DNA of 64,000 bases from Leptolyngbya sp. NIES-3755 (GTDB lineage Bacteria; Cyanobacteriota; Cyanobacteriia; Leptolyngbyales; Leptolyngbyaceae). The stretch covers positions 1,931,030 to 1,995,029 of the forward strand of contig AP017308.1 in the NCBI GenBank assembly GCA_001548435.1, written 5' to 3'. A program made the translations under genes and the position numbers. Positions 26,734 to 34,627 of this stretch are shown in pieces. Each line of letters opens with the position of its first letter. The first letter of the stretch is position 1. The notes below the pieces were generated by a model. The model made no database searches. It was given only the letters and a program-made list of their open reading frames with translations, and was not told the DNA's origin.

Positions 26734-27720
26734 CTAGACTTCCGGTGTAGTCGCCCGTCCTGCGAGTTGTGCCACGACTTGAACCAGTTCGATCGGTTGA
26801 GCCAGTTTATGCAAATGTGCTTCGTATCCTGCCGCGATCGCTTCCTCACGATCTTCATCAAGATACGCCGTAATCGCCGCTGCGGGAAGATGCTGTCCTG
26901 GCTCAGTTTCGAGAGCACGGATCTGCCGAATCAAGCTATAGCCATCTCCTCCCGGCATCCGAATATCGCTAATCAACACATCTGGGCTAAATTCCTTCAG
27001 TGCTTCGAGTGCCGCGTCTGCACTGCCAACGGCTCTCACCCCCACGCCATACGGTTCCAAAATCGCGGTGATAAATTCCCGCACATCTGCTTCATCATCT
27101 ACGACTAAGACCTGTAAGCCATCCAGTGAGCGGGGTAAAGTTTGATCCACCGGGGCGCGAGTCTGGAAGGGATCGATCACATACATTCCAATCCGCAACG
27201 ATTCGATTTCACCTGCGTCATTCCGCACTGCACCCACCTGCAATCCCACTCGAAACGGTTCATCATTCTGAGGACAAACCGTGAATTGCCAGAGTTGAAC
27301 GCTACTGGTCTGGCTCAACTGATTAAGCTTAGTGCGTAAGGTTTGGCGATCGACTTCCGCAAAATAATCTACGAATGATGTCCCGATTAGCGCTTGTCTC
27401 GTCAGATTTAGCAACGTCGCAGTTGCCGTATTCGCTTCAGAAATGACTCCATTTGCATCTGTAACCAACAGTGCGATCGACGAAAACTGAAACAAACCGT
27501 AGAAATATTGGGACATCTTCGCGAGTTGCTGATTTTGCTGCATTAATTCTTCTTCCAGGACAGATGATGCTTCGAGGTTCACCTGCATCTGTTCGCACAG
27601 CGCGAAGAGATGATCGATCGTGGCGTTGATTTCTTCCCAATTTCCGTCGATGTTTTGTTGCAATATAGCGATTTGCTGTCGAATCGTTTGAAAGTACTGT
27701 TCAAAGTGTCCGTTATTCAT
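26734..27720 (-). CDS. PAS-receiver response regulator
   Basis: A helical N-terminus of about 75 residues (EQYFQTIRQQIAILQQNID) leads to a PAS domain (SSIALLVTDANGVISEANTATATLL) and a C-terminal receiver: VLVVDDEADVRE, phospho-acceptor Asp in VLISDIRMPGG and a switch region AAAITAYLDE. The final Lys is in HLHKLAQPIEL, so KP has become KLAQP. There is no DNA-binding output. The ATG at 27720 is chosen for domain fit; an in-frame ATG at 27819 would add 33 basic residues, and neither has a good ribosome binding site. It lies just upstream of the kinase gene at 24058-26649 on the same strand and is probably its partner. Confidence 0.83.
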   Translation of the reverse strand: MNNGHFEQYFQTIRQQIAILQQNIDGNWEEINATIDHLFALCEQMQVNLEASSVLEEELMQQNQQLAKMSQYFYGLFQFSSIALLVTDANGVISEANTATATLLNLTRQALIGTSFVDYFAEVDRQTLRTKLNQLSQTSSVQLWQFTVCPQNDEPFRVGLQVGAVRNDAGEIESLRIGMYVIDPFQTRAPVDQTLPRSLDGLQVLVVDDEADVREFITAILEPYGVGVRAVGSADAALEALKEFSPDVLISDIRMPGGDGYSLIRQIRALETEPGQHLPAAAITAYLDEDREEAIAAGYEAHLHKLAQPIELVQVVAQLAGRATTPEV

Positions 27721-27909
27721 AAAAAGCGGTATTAAAAATTGCTGCCTAAATAACTTTGCAGACTTTAACCGGTGCTTCCTCAGTCTAATGAACTGTTCCT
27801 GAAAGTTGCGATTCTTCATGGTGTGTCACAATCCCTGTCTTTCAACTGCAAACAAATGACTTGGGATTCACTAAACTTAAGTAGATTTGTAGGAAAGGGA
27901 TGGAAGACT

Positions 27910-29463
27910 GTGCGCCTGTTTACGACCGTCGCGGGATTGCGGTGCTATTTGAAGTTACAACAACAACACTCGATCGCGGCGGATGTGGTGGGATCGTCGA
28001 TCGGTTTTGTTCCAACTATGGGCGCTTTACATCAGGGGCATCTGAGTTTAATTAAACGAGCGCGGCAAGAAAATACGATCGTAGTCGTCAGCATTTTCGT
28101 CAATCCTCTACAATTTGGACCGAATGAAGATCTAAGCCGATATCCTCGAACATTGGAGCGCGATCGCAGTCTCTGTGAACAAGCTGGAGTCGATGTTATT
28201 TTCGTTCCCAACCCGAAAGAAATGGGAGTCGATCCCCCAACTCCAACACGAGTTCAGCCTCCGAAAGAATTAACGGCTGGACTCTGTGGCGCATTTCGTC
28301 CGGGACATTTTGAAGGCGTTACGACGATCGTGACGAAACTATTTAATATCGTGCAGCCCGATCGCGCTTATTTCGGGCAAAAAGACGCGCAACAACTGGC
28401 AATCATTCAGCAACTTGTGAAAGATTTGAATTTGCCAGTCACGATCGTGCCTTGTTCGATCGTGCGTGAGGAAAGCGGTTTAGCCCTAAGTTCCCGGAAT
28501 CAGTATCTCTCCGATGAAGAAAGATTAAAGGCAACTGCACTTTATCGAGGATTGTCACAAGCTGAAAAACTGTTTCGATCTGGAGAGCGTGTAAGTGCTA
28601 CCTTAGTTCAGGCAGTGAAACAGGAACTCGAAAAAGTGCCTGACCTGCGACCGGAGTATATCGAACTTGTTGATCCGATGACGCTGAAATCATTAGAGAC
28701 TGTGACCGATGAAGGGTTGTTAGCGCTGGCTGCGCGGCTAGGTTCGACCCGCCTGATTGATAACTGTACACTGCGCGATCGTCGTCCGATGATTGCGATC
28801 GATGGTCCTGCGGGTGCGGGAAAGTCCACGGTTGCGAAAGCGGTCGCGGCAAAGTTGGGCTTGTTTTATCTGGATACGGGCGCGATGTATCGAGCGCTCA
28901 CCTGGTTTGTGCTGCAATCGGGCGCGGATCTAAACGATGAACCGACCGTGACGGAATTGGCGCATCAGTGTGAGATCGATTTCCAAACTGATACAGCGAC
29001 TCCGATCGTATTTGTAAACGGGCAAGATGTGACGCAAACGATTCGGACTCCGGAAGTAACCGCTCATGTTTCGACGATCGCGGCTCAGGCAGCAGTGCGA
29101 GAAGCACTCGTGAAACAGCAGCAAAATTACGGTCGGCGCGGTGGAATTGTCGTGGATGGTCGTGATATTGGCACTCATGTGTTTCCTGATGCGGAAGTGA
29201 AGATTTATCTCACCGCTTCGATTCAAGAACGGGCACGTCGTAGACAGCTTGATTTGAAGAATCTGGGACAGGCTGAAGTGAGCTTGGCGGAATTAGAGCA
29301 AGCAATTTTCGAGCGCGATCGTAAAGATAGTACTCGTGCGATTTCACCGTTGCGGAAAGCGGCAGATGCGATCGAGATTCAATCGGATAATCTTGGTGTC
29401 GATGAAGTGCTGAATGTAATCGTCACGCTGTATCAGGAAAAGACTGCTCCGGTTTCGATCTAA
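27910..29463 (+). CDS. panC/cmk: Bifunctional pantoate-beta-alanine ligase / cytidylate kinase
   Basis: A fusion characteristic of cyanobacteria. The PanC part has PTMGALHQGHLSLI (the HIGH-type ATP site), FVNPLQFGPNEDLSRYPR and the loop SSRNQYLS; it joins pantoate and beta-alanine to pantothenate for coenzyme A. The Cmk part starts at IDGPAGAGKST (P-loop), continues YLDTGAMYRALTW and has the GRDIGTHVFPDA substrate region; it phosphorylates CMP and dCMP. I chose the GTG at 27910, 517 residues, which starts VRLFTTVAGLRCY at the normal family position; in-frame ATGs upstream (27772, 27856) would add unrelated residues. A terminator follows. Confidence 0.95.
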   Translation: MRLFTTVAGLRCYLKLQQQHSIAADVVGSSIGFVPTMGALHQGHLSLIKRARQENTIVVVSIFVNPLQFGPNEDLSRYPRTLERDRSLCEQAGVDVIFVPNPKEMGVDPPTPTRVQPPKELTAGLCGAFRPGHFEGVTTIVTKLFNIVQPDRAYFGQKDAQQLAIIQQLVKDLNLPVTIVPCSIVREESGLALSSRNQYLSDEERLKATALYRGLSQAEKLFRSGERVSATLVQAVKQELEKVPDLRPEYIELVDPMTLKSLETVTDEGLLALAARLGSTRLIDNCTLRDRRPMIAIDGPAGAGKSTVAKAVAAKLGLFYLDTGAMYRALTWFVLQSGADLNDEPTVTELAHQCEIDFQTDTATPIVFVNGQDVTQTIRTPEVTAHVSTIAAQAAVREALVKQQQNYGRRGGIVVDGRDIGTHVFPDAEVKIYLTASIQERARRRQLDLKNLGQAEVSLAELEQAIFERDRKDSTRAISPLRKAADAIEIQSDNLGVDEVLNVIVTLYQEKTAPVSI

Positions 29464-29475
29464 TTTGAATGAGTG

Positions 29476-29508
29476 AAAACCCGTAGAAGTCCAATCTGCG
29501 GGTTTTTT
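29476..29508 (+). terminator. Terminator of panC/cmk
   Basis: AAAACCCG (29476-29483) pairs with CGGGTTTT (29499-29506), followed by further T's. It starts 13 bases after the stop codon. Confidence 0.85.
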
Positions 29509-29570
29509 CATGGCAGTTTTCTTAAATTTTTGAATGGGTACTCTAGAATCGCTGTCATTCAGGGAACCCT

Positions 29571-31706
29571 ATGTCCTCTTTTTCGGAGTCCGCTGCTGAT
29601 CTGACTGCACTCGAAGCAGGACTAACCGCACTTCAAAGCGGGCAAACAGAAAACGCGATCGCACAATTCACCAATTTCCTCAGCGCTCAACCCGCAGATC
29701 ATCCCGATTCGCTCAAAGCCAAAATGGGATTGGTACAGGCTCATATTCAAAATAAAACCCCTGATATTGCGATCGCGCTCTGCCAAGACCTGCAACAGAG
29801 CCAACACGAAAAAGTACGATCGTGGGCAACCCAAATGATGGCAAAAATCGCTCCAGTCGATTCTGGATTTGTTCCCCTCGATCCTGCGATTCAATCCGTT
29901 CGACGTAAAAGAGTTCCACAAGCTCCAGAAATTCAAGCCTCGACTGTTTCAGAACCAGAATCGATCGGGCAATCTATCCCATCCGAATCGCCACACGTTT
30001 GGAAAAATGCGGGACGTGCTCAACGTTGGAACCCGCTTCCTCGGCTGAATCCATCTCGATTACAGTGGGCAGCCCTTGGAAGTACGATCGCGCTTTTTGC
30101 CACACTTTGTCTAATTCATTGGATCGCAAGCTCTATCTCGTGGGCGCAATATGCAGTGATGACGCGGCTGTTTCGTTGGACGGCTGAACTCCCAAACCAA
30201 TCGATTCCAGTGCTGCAATTTGGAATTGGATTGCTCATTTTGTTTATCGCATCGCCTTGGATTCTGGATGTAATCTTGACTGGATTGTATAGATTAAAAC
30301 CACTTTCTACTAGCGCGATCGCTCGTCATAGTCCCGAAACATATCGCCTGATCCAAAGATTCGCCCAACAGCAAAAAATTCCGATTCCTAAGCTTGGAGT
30401 TTTACCGACTTCAGCCCCGATCGTAGTTACTTACGGTTGCTTACCAAAGTTTGCTCGAATCGTCGTAAGCCAAGGACTGATAGATAGTTTGAACGAGGAA
30501 GAAATTGCAGCAATTTACGCGGGCGAATGTGGTCATATTGCTCATTGGGATTTTGCAATTTTGTCACTGATTAGTGTTGTTCTACAAATTCCTTATTCGA
30601 TTTATCATTTATTTGCAATTGGTAGCGATCGACTCCGAAAAATTAAGCTAAATCAAGCAATCCTATCTAAACTCGTTCAAATGAGCGCAGATATTTGTAT
30701 GGTTTTTTCTGCGATCGCATACAGCTTTTTCTGGATATTCCGCTGGTCAGGATTGTGGCTTTCAAATCAACGAATGATCTACAGCGATCGTACTGCTTGT
30801 AATCTCACTGGAAATCCAAACGGACTGACACGCGCTTTAATTAAAACAACGATCGCAACGACTCAAATTATCAAACATGATAAACAAACACATCCTTTAT
30901 TAGAAAGTTTTGAGCTTCTGAATCCTGTTGGATATCGGAGTGCAATTCTAATTGAAGGATTATTCGATCAAGTTTCGTTATCCAATTTATTTCAGTGGGA
31001 TTTTTCAAATAAAAGTTTCTCGTTGGGAACTCGGCTCGAAAAACTAATGAATTATTGTGAGTTGTGGCATCTTGAGCCTGAGCTAGAGATTAACGTTTCT
31101 GCTCCAATAAAACAGAAAAAATTACTTCAATTTGCGCCGATCGTTGGAAGTTTGATTGGATTGTCGATCGCATTCATTCTCTGGCTAATTGCTCAAGCCT
31201 TATTTGCAATTGGAAACTTCAGATTCAATTGGATAGCAAGCGATTACAGTCTCTTTCCAAGCTTTACCTTAATCGGATTTGGAATCGGTTCAATTATTCG
31301 TTTCAATCACTTTTTTCCAGAATCGCGCAATCCTGAAACTGATTTAATTCATCTTCTTACACGACCCGATTTGACTCTAATGAATAGCCCAGTCGTTCGA
31401 TTGGAAGGAATCTTAATTGGACGATTGGGAGCCGCAAACCAACTCGCACAGGATCTATTCCTTCAAACCGAAACCGGATTAATCAAGCTCAATTACTGCT
31501 CTCAACTGGGCGCGATCGGTAATCTTCTACGCCCGCTTCCGATCGGACAAACCGCGATCGTGACCGGATGGTTCCGCCGTACTGCCACTCCTTATATCGA
31601 TGTAAACACGATTAGAACCCAATCGCTGATTCGGGCAGGACTACCAACCTGGTCATTTAGCGTTTCGATCGCTGCCATTTTGCTCGGTATCGCTCAAATT
31701 TTGTAA
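29571..31706 (+). CDS. M48-like membrane protein with a degenerate zinc site
   Basis: 711 residues. The N-terminal 130 residues look like TPR-type helices (LTALQSGQTENAIAQFTNFL), followed by two membrane helices near 165-240, then an M48-like domain. The segment corresponding to HExxH reads AIYAGECGHIAHWD: the first His is Gly, while the second His and the following Asp are kept. The region of the third zinc ligand reads SNQRMIYSDRTACNLTGNP, with Met where Glu is expected. With two ligands gone it should not be a zinc protease. Two further helices and a soluble C-terminal part (VRLEGILIGRLGAANQLAQ) follow. It may act as a membrane-bound scaffold or regulator. Confidence 0.82.
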   Translation: MSSFSESAADLTALEAGLTALQSGQTENAIAQFTNFLSAQPADHPDSLKAKMGLVQAHIQNKTPDIAIALCQDLQQSQHEKVRSWATQMMAKIAPVDSGFVPLDPAIQSVRRKRVPQAPEIQASTVSEPESIGQSIPSESPHVWKNAGRAQRWNPLPRLNPSRLQWAALGSTIALFATLCLIHWIASSISWAQYAVMTRLFRWTAELPNQSIPVLQFGIGLLILFIASPWILDVILTGLYRLKPLSTSAIARHSPETYRLIQRFAQQQKIPIPKLGVLPTSAPIVVTYGCLPKFARIVVSQGLIDSLNEEEIAAIYAGECGHIAHWDFAILSLISVVLQIPYSIYHLFAIGSDRLRKIKLNQAILSKLVQMSADICMVFSAIAYSFFWIFRWSGLWLSNQRMIYSDRTACNLTGNPNGLTRALIKTTIATTQIIKHDKQTHPLLESFELLNPVGYRSAILIEGLFDQVSLSNLFQWDFSNKSFSLGTRLEKLMNYCELWHLEPELEINVSAPIKQKKLLQFAPIVGSLIGLSIAFILWLIAQALFAIGNFRFNWIASDYSLFPSFTLIGFGIGSIIRFNHFFPESRNPETDLIHLLTRPDLTLMNSPVVRLEGILIGRLGAANQLAQDLFLQTETGLIKLNYCSQLGAIGNLLRPLPIGQTAIVTGWFRRTATPYIDVNTIRTQSLIRAGLPTWSFSVSIAAILLGIAQIL

Positions 31707-31779
31707 AGAATAGTTGCATTTTTCGTAGCCATAGTGTTACATTTCTTCACAAGGAGTCCAACACGTTCTGAAGGTGGCT

Positions 31780-31881
31780 CAGTCGATCCATTGAATCGGC
31801 TATAAGAACTCTCAGTTTCAGGTTTTTCTCCTCCCAACACAGCAAGCTGAACCAGTCGATCCATCGAATCGGCTGGTTTTT
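31780..31881 (+). repeat. Duplicated 22-base element, second copy forming a terminator
   Basis: CAGTCGATCCATTGAATCGGCT (split here as CAGTCGATCC plus ATTGAATCGGCT) at 31780-31801 recurs with one change at 31853-31874. In the second copy, flanking AACCAG (31850-31855) and CTGGTT (31873-31878) extend the stem, and a T run follows, giving a convincing Rho-independent terminator. The first copy lacks the outer stem. Between 31707 and 31881 there may be a small RNA, or simply the end of the upstream transcript. Confidence 0.65.
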
Positions 31882-32075
31882 ATATCGTCCAAATGTCCCC
31901 ACTCTAACGATCGAAATAGCACTCAAGGGGGAAATTACGCAGTTCGCTCAAATCTGACAGACGAGCATGATACCTTTAAGAGTGGCGCATATCCTGGGGA
32001 CACAGCCACCAAGCTGCTTAACCTCAATCCTCCAGTCATTTCCGAACACCTAGGGCAATGATCGGACGCGCACAC

Positions 32076-32210
32076 CTTCCGGGTTCAGTTTAAGAATTTT
32101 GGAAGATGAGCAAACCGATCGCAAACCCGTGTAAGGTTGGCGAGCGAGGGGACGGGAATGTCTGTAAAGTCTACCCTGAGCCAACGAAAACAGAGTGTAA
32201 CTGAAGAGAC
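32076..32210 (+). ncRNA. Structured 5' leader of the RRM protein gene
   Basis: Several nested complementary segments occur upstream of the RNA-binding protein gene: GGGTT (32081-32085) with AACCC (32124-32128), and GTTGGC (32136-32141) with GCCAAC (32180-32185), the latter enclosing GGGACGGGAATG and CTACCC. No long open frame crosses the stretch. Cyanobacterial rbp genes often have long conserved leaders involved in cold or autoregulation, so this is probably the regulatory 5' UTR. I do not recognise a named riboswitch. Confidence 0.45.
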
Positions 32211-32264
32211 GTATGGTAAGCGTCGGAATCATGTATTAGGATCAAAGTCTGGAGGTGTCTCGAT

Positions 32265-32732
32265 ATGTCAATTCGTTTGTATGTGGGCAACTTGCCCGAA
32301 GATTTAAGTCGGCAAGACCTCGAAGCGGCATTTGCGGATGCAGGCGAAGGAGTCTCTGCAAAATTGATTACCGATCGTAAAACTGGAAAGTGTCGCGGTT
32401 TTGGCTTTGTCACCGTGAAGTCTGATGAATTGGCGGATCAGTTCATCGAGAAATATAACGGGGTCAACATCAAAGACAACCCGATCAAGATCGAAAAGGC
32501 ATTGCCTCGATCGAAGGATGGTAAAGGGGAAGAAACCGCTTCTCCCGCTCCTGCTGGCGGTGCATCGTCGGGTGGGAAGCGTAATAAAGGTGGCGGCGGC
32601 AACAACAACAATAAGTCGCGCAAAACATCCACTTCTTCCTCAGATCCGGATTCGGTTCAACCTGATCCACGCTGGGCGCAAGACCTGGAAAGACTCAAGC
32701 AGATGTTGGCAACCCAAACAACCAATTCTTAG
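32265..32732 (+). CDS. RRM RNA-binding protein
   Basis: 155 residues: one RNA recognition motif at 1-80 with RNP2 LYVGNL and RNP1 CRGFGFVTV, then a low-complexity linker rich in Gly, Asn, Ser and Lys (GGKRNKGGGGNNNN) and a short conserved-looking end PDPRWAQDLERLKQML. Short cyanobacterial RRM proteins are about 100 residues; the longer C-terminus marks a distinct subgroup. It likely binds single-stranded RNA, with roles in cold response, mRNA stability or localisation at thylakoids suggested for relatives. GGAGG lies 11 bases before the ATG. The long structured leader suggests post-transcriptional control. Confidence 0.93.
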   Translation: MSIRLYVGNLPEDLSRQDLEAAFADAGEGVSAKLITDRKTGKCRGFGFVTVKSDELADQFIEKYNGVNIKDNPIKIEKALPRSKDGKGEETASPAPAGGASSGGKRNKGGGGNNNNKSRKTSTSSSDPDSVQPDPRWAQDLERLKQMLATQTTNS

Positions 32733-32798
32733 GTTTGCCGTCTGTTGTTTGATCGCGGGAACCCTAGAAGCATCGTGTTGTTATAGGGTTTCGCGTCG

Positions 32799-34124
32799 AT
32801 GAAGCGTTTAAACGATCGAGCATTTCACATCCTCCAGACTGAGGTTCGGCGATGTCTTGATTCCGATGCAATAGGGCAAGTTCAAATCGAGCTTGCCCTT
32901 CGTCGTTTGGAAAAATTACGATCGCAGTTAGGAACACCCGCCACCGAAGCAGAATTAAAAGAAGCTATCTTTGATCTGCTCCCCAACTTCAATCCCAAAG
33001 TTTTTCACCAAGCCGCAAAAGCAAATCGTCCTCCGTCTAACTTCTGGTTCGGGCTGAAATTAGGAACTTTTGCGATCGCGCTCTCCACAGGTGGAATTTG
33101 GCTGGCAAATCGTCCGATTCCCTGGATTCGCTATTCAGTTATGGAAGTCGCGCCCTTTCTGCTGACTCCGAGTTACATGGCGATGGATCATGATTACCGA
33201 CAAGCGATCGCGCTCGTTGAACAATCCGATCAGTTGGTAAACAATTCAACCGCTTTTGAAGATCTAAATCTTGGAACACAGAAAGTAAAAGCGGCTCAGA
33301 AACATCTAGATCAATTGCCTGCTTGGTTTTTGGGACATTATCCCGGCGATTATTGCCGATGGGCGAGATGTAGCTGGCGATTCACGATCGACGAATTTAA
33401 ATCTGCTCGTCAAGAGATTGCCCGAATGGAAGCGAAACTCTTTCAAGAAAAGAACGCTCAAACCCGATTCGAGCAAACTGAGCAAGCATTAGGAGAAGCG
33501 ATTCGCGTGATTCGAGACGGCGCAACGGGGCAAACTCGAACCAGTGCGATCGCGGATTGGCGTTCAGCGATCGATGCTTTAAACCAACTTCCCTCTTCTA
33601 CACTCGCGGGACGACTTGCCCAAAATAAATTAGCAGCAACCGAACGCGACTTTCGAGAAATGGTTGGATTTCAGGCAGATAGCGATCGTAATAGTCGATT
33701 GATTGAAGTGGCAGAAATTATTGCTAGTGCAGCGAAACAGAACACGAAAAAAGAGCCAATGTCGGTGATTCAATTGGAGCAAGTTCAGGATAGTTGGGAG
33801 AATGCGATCGCGAAATTAAAGCAAATTCAACTCAATGATCCAGACTATGTACAAGCTCAGAATCGAATTGTTGAATATGAACAGAGTCTAAATACTATCG
33901 AAGAACGAATTCAGCATGAAAAAGATTCGATTCAAGCTTATGACATTGCAGAACGAATGACCGCGAATTTGATTTCAACGGCTGATCCGAAAAACGTCGA
34001 TCGGACTTATGTTCTGGGAGAGCTTCGGAGAATTATTGTTCAACTCGACAAGGTGAAACCGAACACGACTGTTTATGGCAAGGCTGAGACGATGAGAGTT
34101 TCTGCTGAGAAACGGATGAAGTGA
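32799..34124 (+). CDS. Membrane-anchored coiled-coil protein of unknown function
   Basis: 441 residues. A soluble N-terminal part (about 1-80) carries short helices (RLEKLRSQLGTPATEAELKEAIFDLL). One hydrophobic segment near 88-106 (GLKLGTFAIALSTGGIWLA) and possibly a second near 115-125 form the anchor. The remaining 300 residues are mostly alpha-helical with coiled-coil character (EIARMEAKLFQEKNAQTRFE) and contain a conspicuous PGDYCRWARCSW with two cysteines. No enzyme motif is visible. It lies 66 bases after the RRM gene in the same direction and might share its transcript. I do not recognise a named family. Confidence 0.75.
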   Translation: MKRLNDRAFHILQTEVRRCLDSDAIGQVQIELALRRLEKLRSQLGTPATEAELKEAIFDLLPNFNPKVFHQAAKANRPPSNFWFGLKLGTFAIALSTGGIWLANRPIPWIRYSVMEVAPFLLTPSYMAMDHDYRQAIALVEQSDQLVNNSTAFEDLNLGTQKVKAAQKHLDQLPAWFLGHYPGDYCRWARCSWRFTIDEFKSARQEIARMEAKLFQEKNAQTRFEQTEQALGEAIRVIRDGATGQTRTSAIADWRSAIDALNQLPSSTLAGRLAQNKLAATERDFREMVGFQADSDRNSRLIEVAEIIASAAKQNTKKEPMSVIQLEQVQDSWENAIAKLKQIQLNDPDYVQAQNRIVEYEQSLNTIEERIQHEKDSIQAYDIAERMTANLISTADPKNVDRTYVLGELRRIIVQLDKVKPNTTVYGKAETMRVSAEKRMK

Positions 34125-34169
34125 TTTTTTATTAGATTTATTGCGCGAACCAGAAGTGCCCATCGAATA

Positions 34170-34276
34170 GAATTCGGGGCTATACAAACAAAGTGTACCT
34201 GCGTACACTAACAGCCATTGTTTTTGAGTCTGTGCAGACGGACTTCGTTTGTGTAGCCGTGAATTCCATTCGCCAG
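34170..34276. repeat. Palindromic MITE-like element
   Basis: GAATTCGGGGCTATACAAAC with AAAGTG (34170-34195) faces the near-complement CTTCGTTTGTGTAGCC plus GTGAATTCC (34242-34267). Pairing continues inward (GTACCTGCGTACAC against GTCTGTGCAGACGG) and outward, so the whole forms one long imperfect hairpin with arms of about 45-50 bases. I recall closely similar palindromes (GGCTACACAAAC..GTTTGTGTAGCC) dispersed in many filamentous cyanobacterial genomes. It encodes nothing and is probably a non-autonomous mobile repeat upstream of the surface operon. Confidence 0.7.
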
Positions 34277-34497
34277 GGCATTCAACATCATTCACAAAAT
34301 TCAACTCTCGATCCATCTCCGCTGATTAGCCTAAGCCACCTCCACACTCCCTCAGTAGTTCAGCGGAATTTCATCAAGGATTGATAAAGAACACAAGAAC
34401 TTTGGGCACGTTCTACTCGTACAAGTTCTCCCCTGTGATTGATGACAAAGCCATTTCGTTACGGACTCAAGACACTGCCCAGTTGAGTTTCTTTTAA

Positions 34498-34532
34498 GTC
34501 GATCGCAATCTGATTCGTATTCTGCGATCGAC
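34498..34532. repeat. 10-bp perfect inverted repeat upstream of the surface operon
   Basis: GTCGATCGCA (34498-34507) and TGCGATCGAC (34523-34532) are separated by 15 bases and lie 96 bases before the first gene of the DUF11 operon. No direct T tract follows. It may be an operator or a chance pairing of two HIP1-like sites. The rest of the 34125-34627 gap holds the MITE-like element and the presumed promoter; I see no gene. Confidence 0.55.
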
Positions 34533-34627
34533 CGTCCTCAAATTTTTCCTTAACCCGATCGCGCTTTGACCTCCAGTTGGGGGCTATTTCGCGTGTCATC
34601 GATTCCGTCCAACTTTTGTCGATCGAT

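Noticed and set aside
32076-32264. Group II intron remnant before the RRM gene
   Set aside because: I could not find a domain V hairpin or reverse transcriptase fragment; the position fits a 5' leader.
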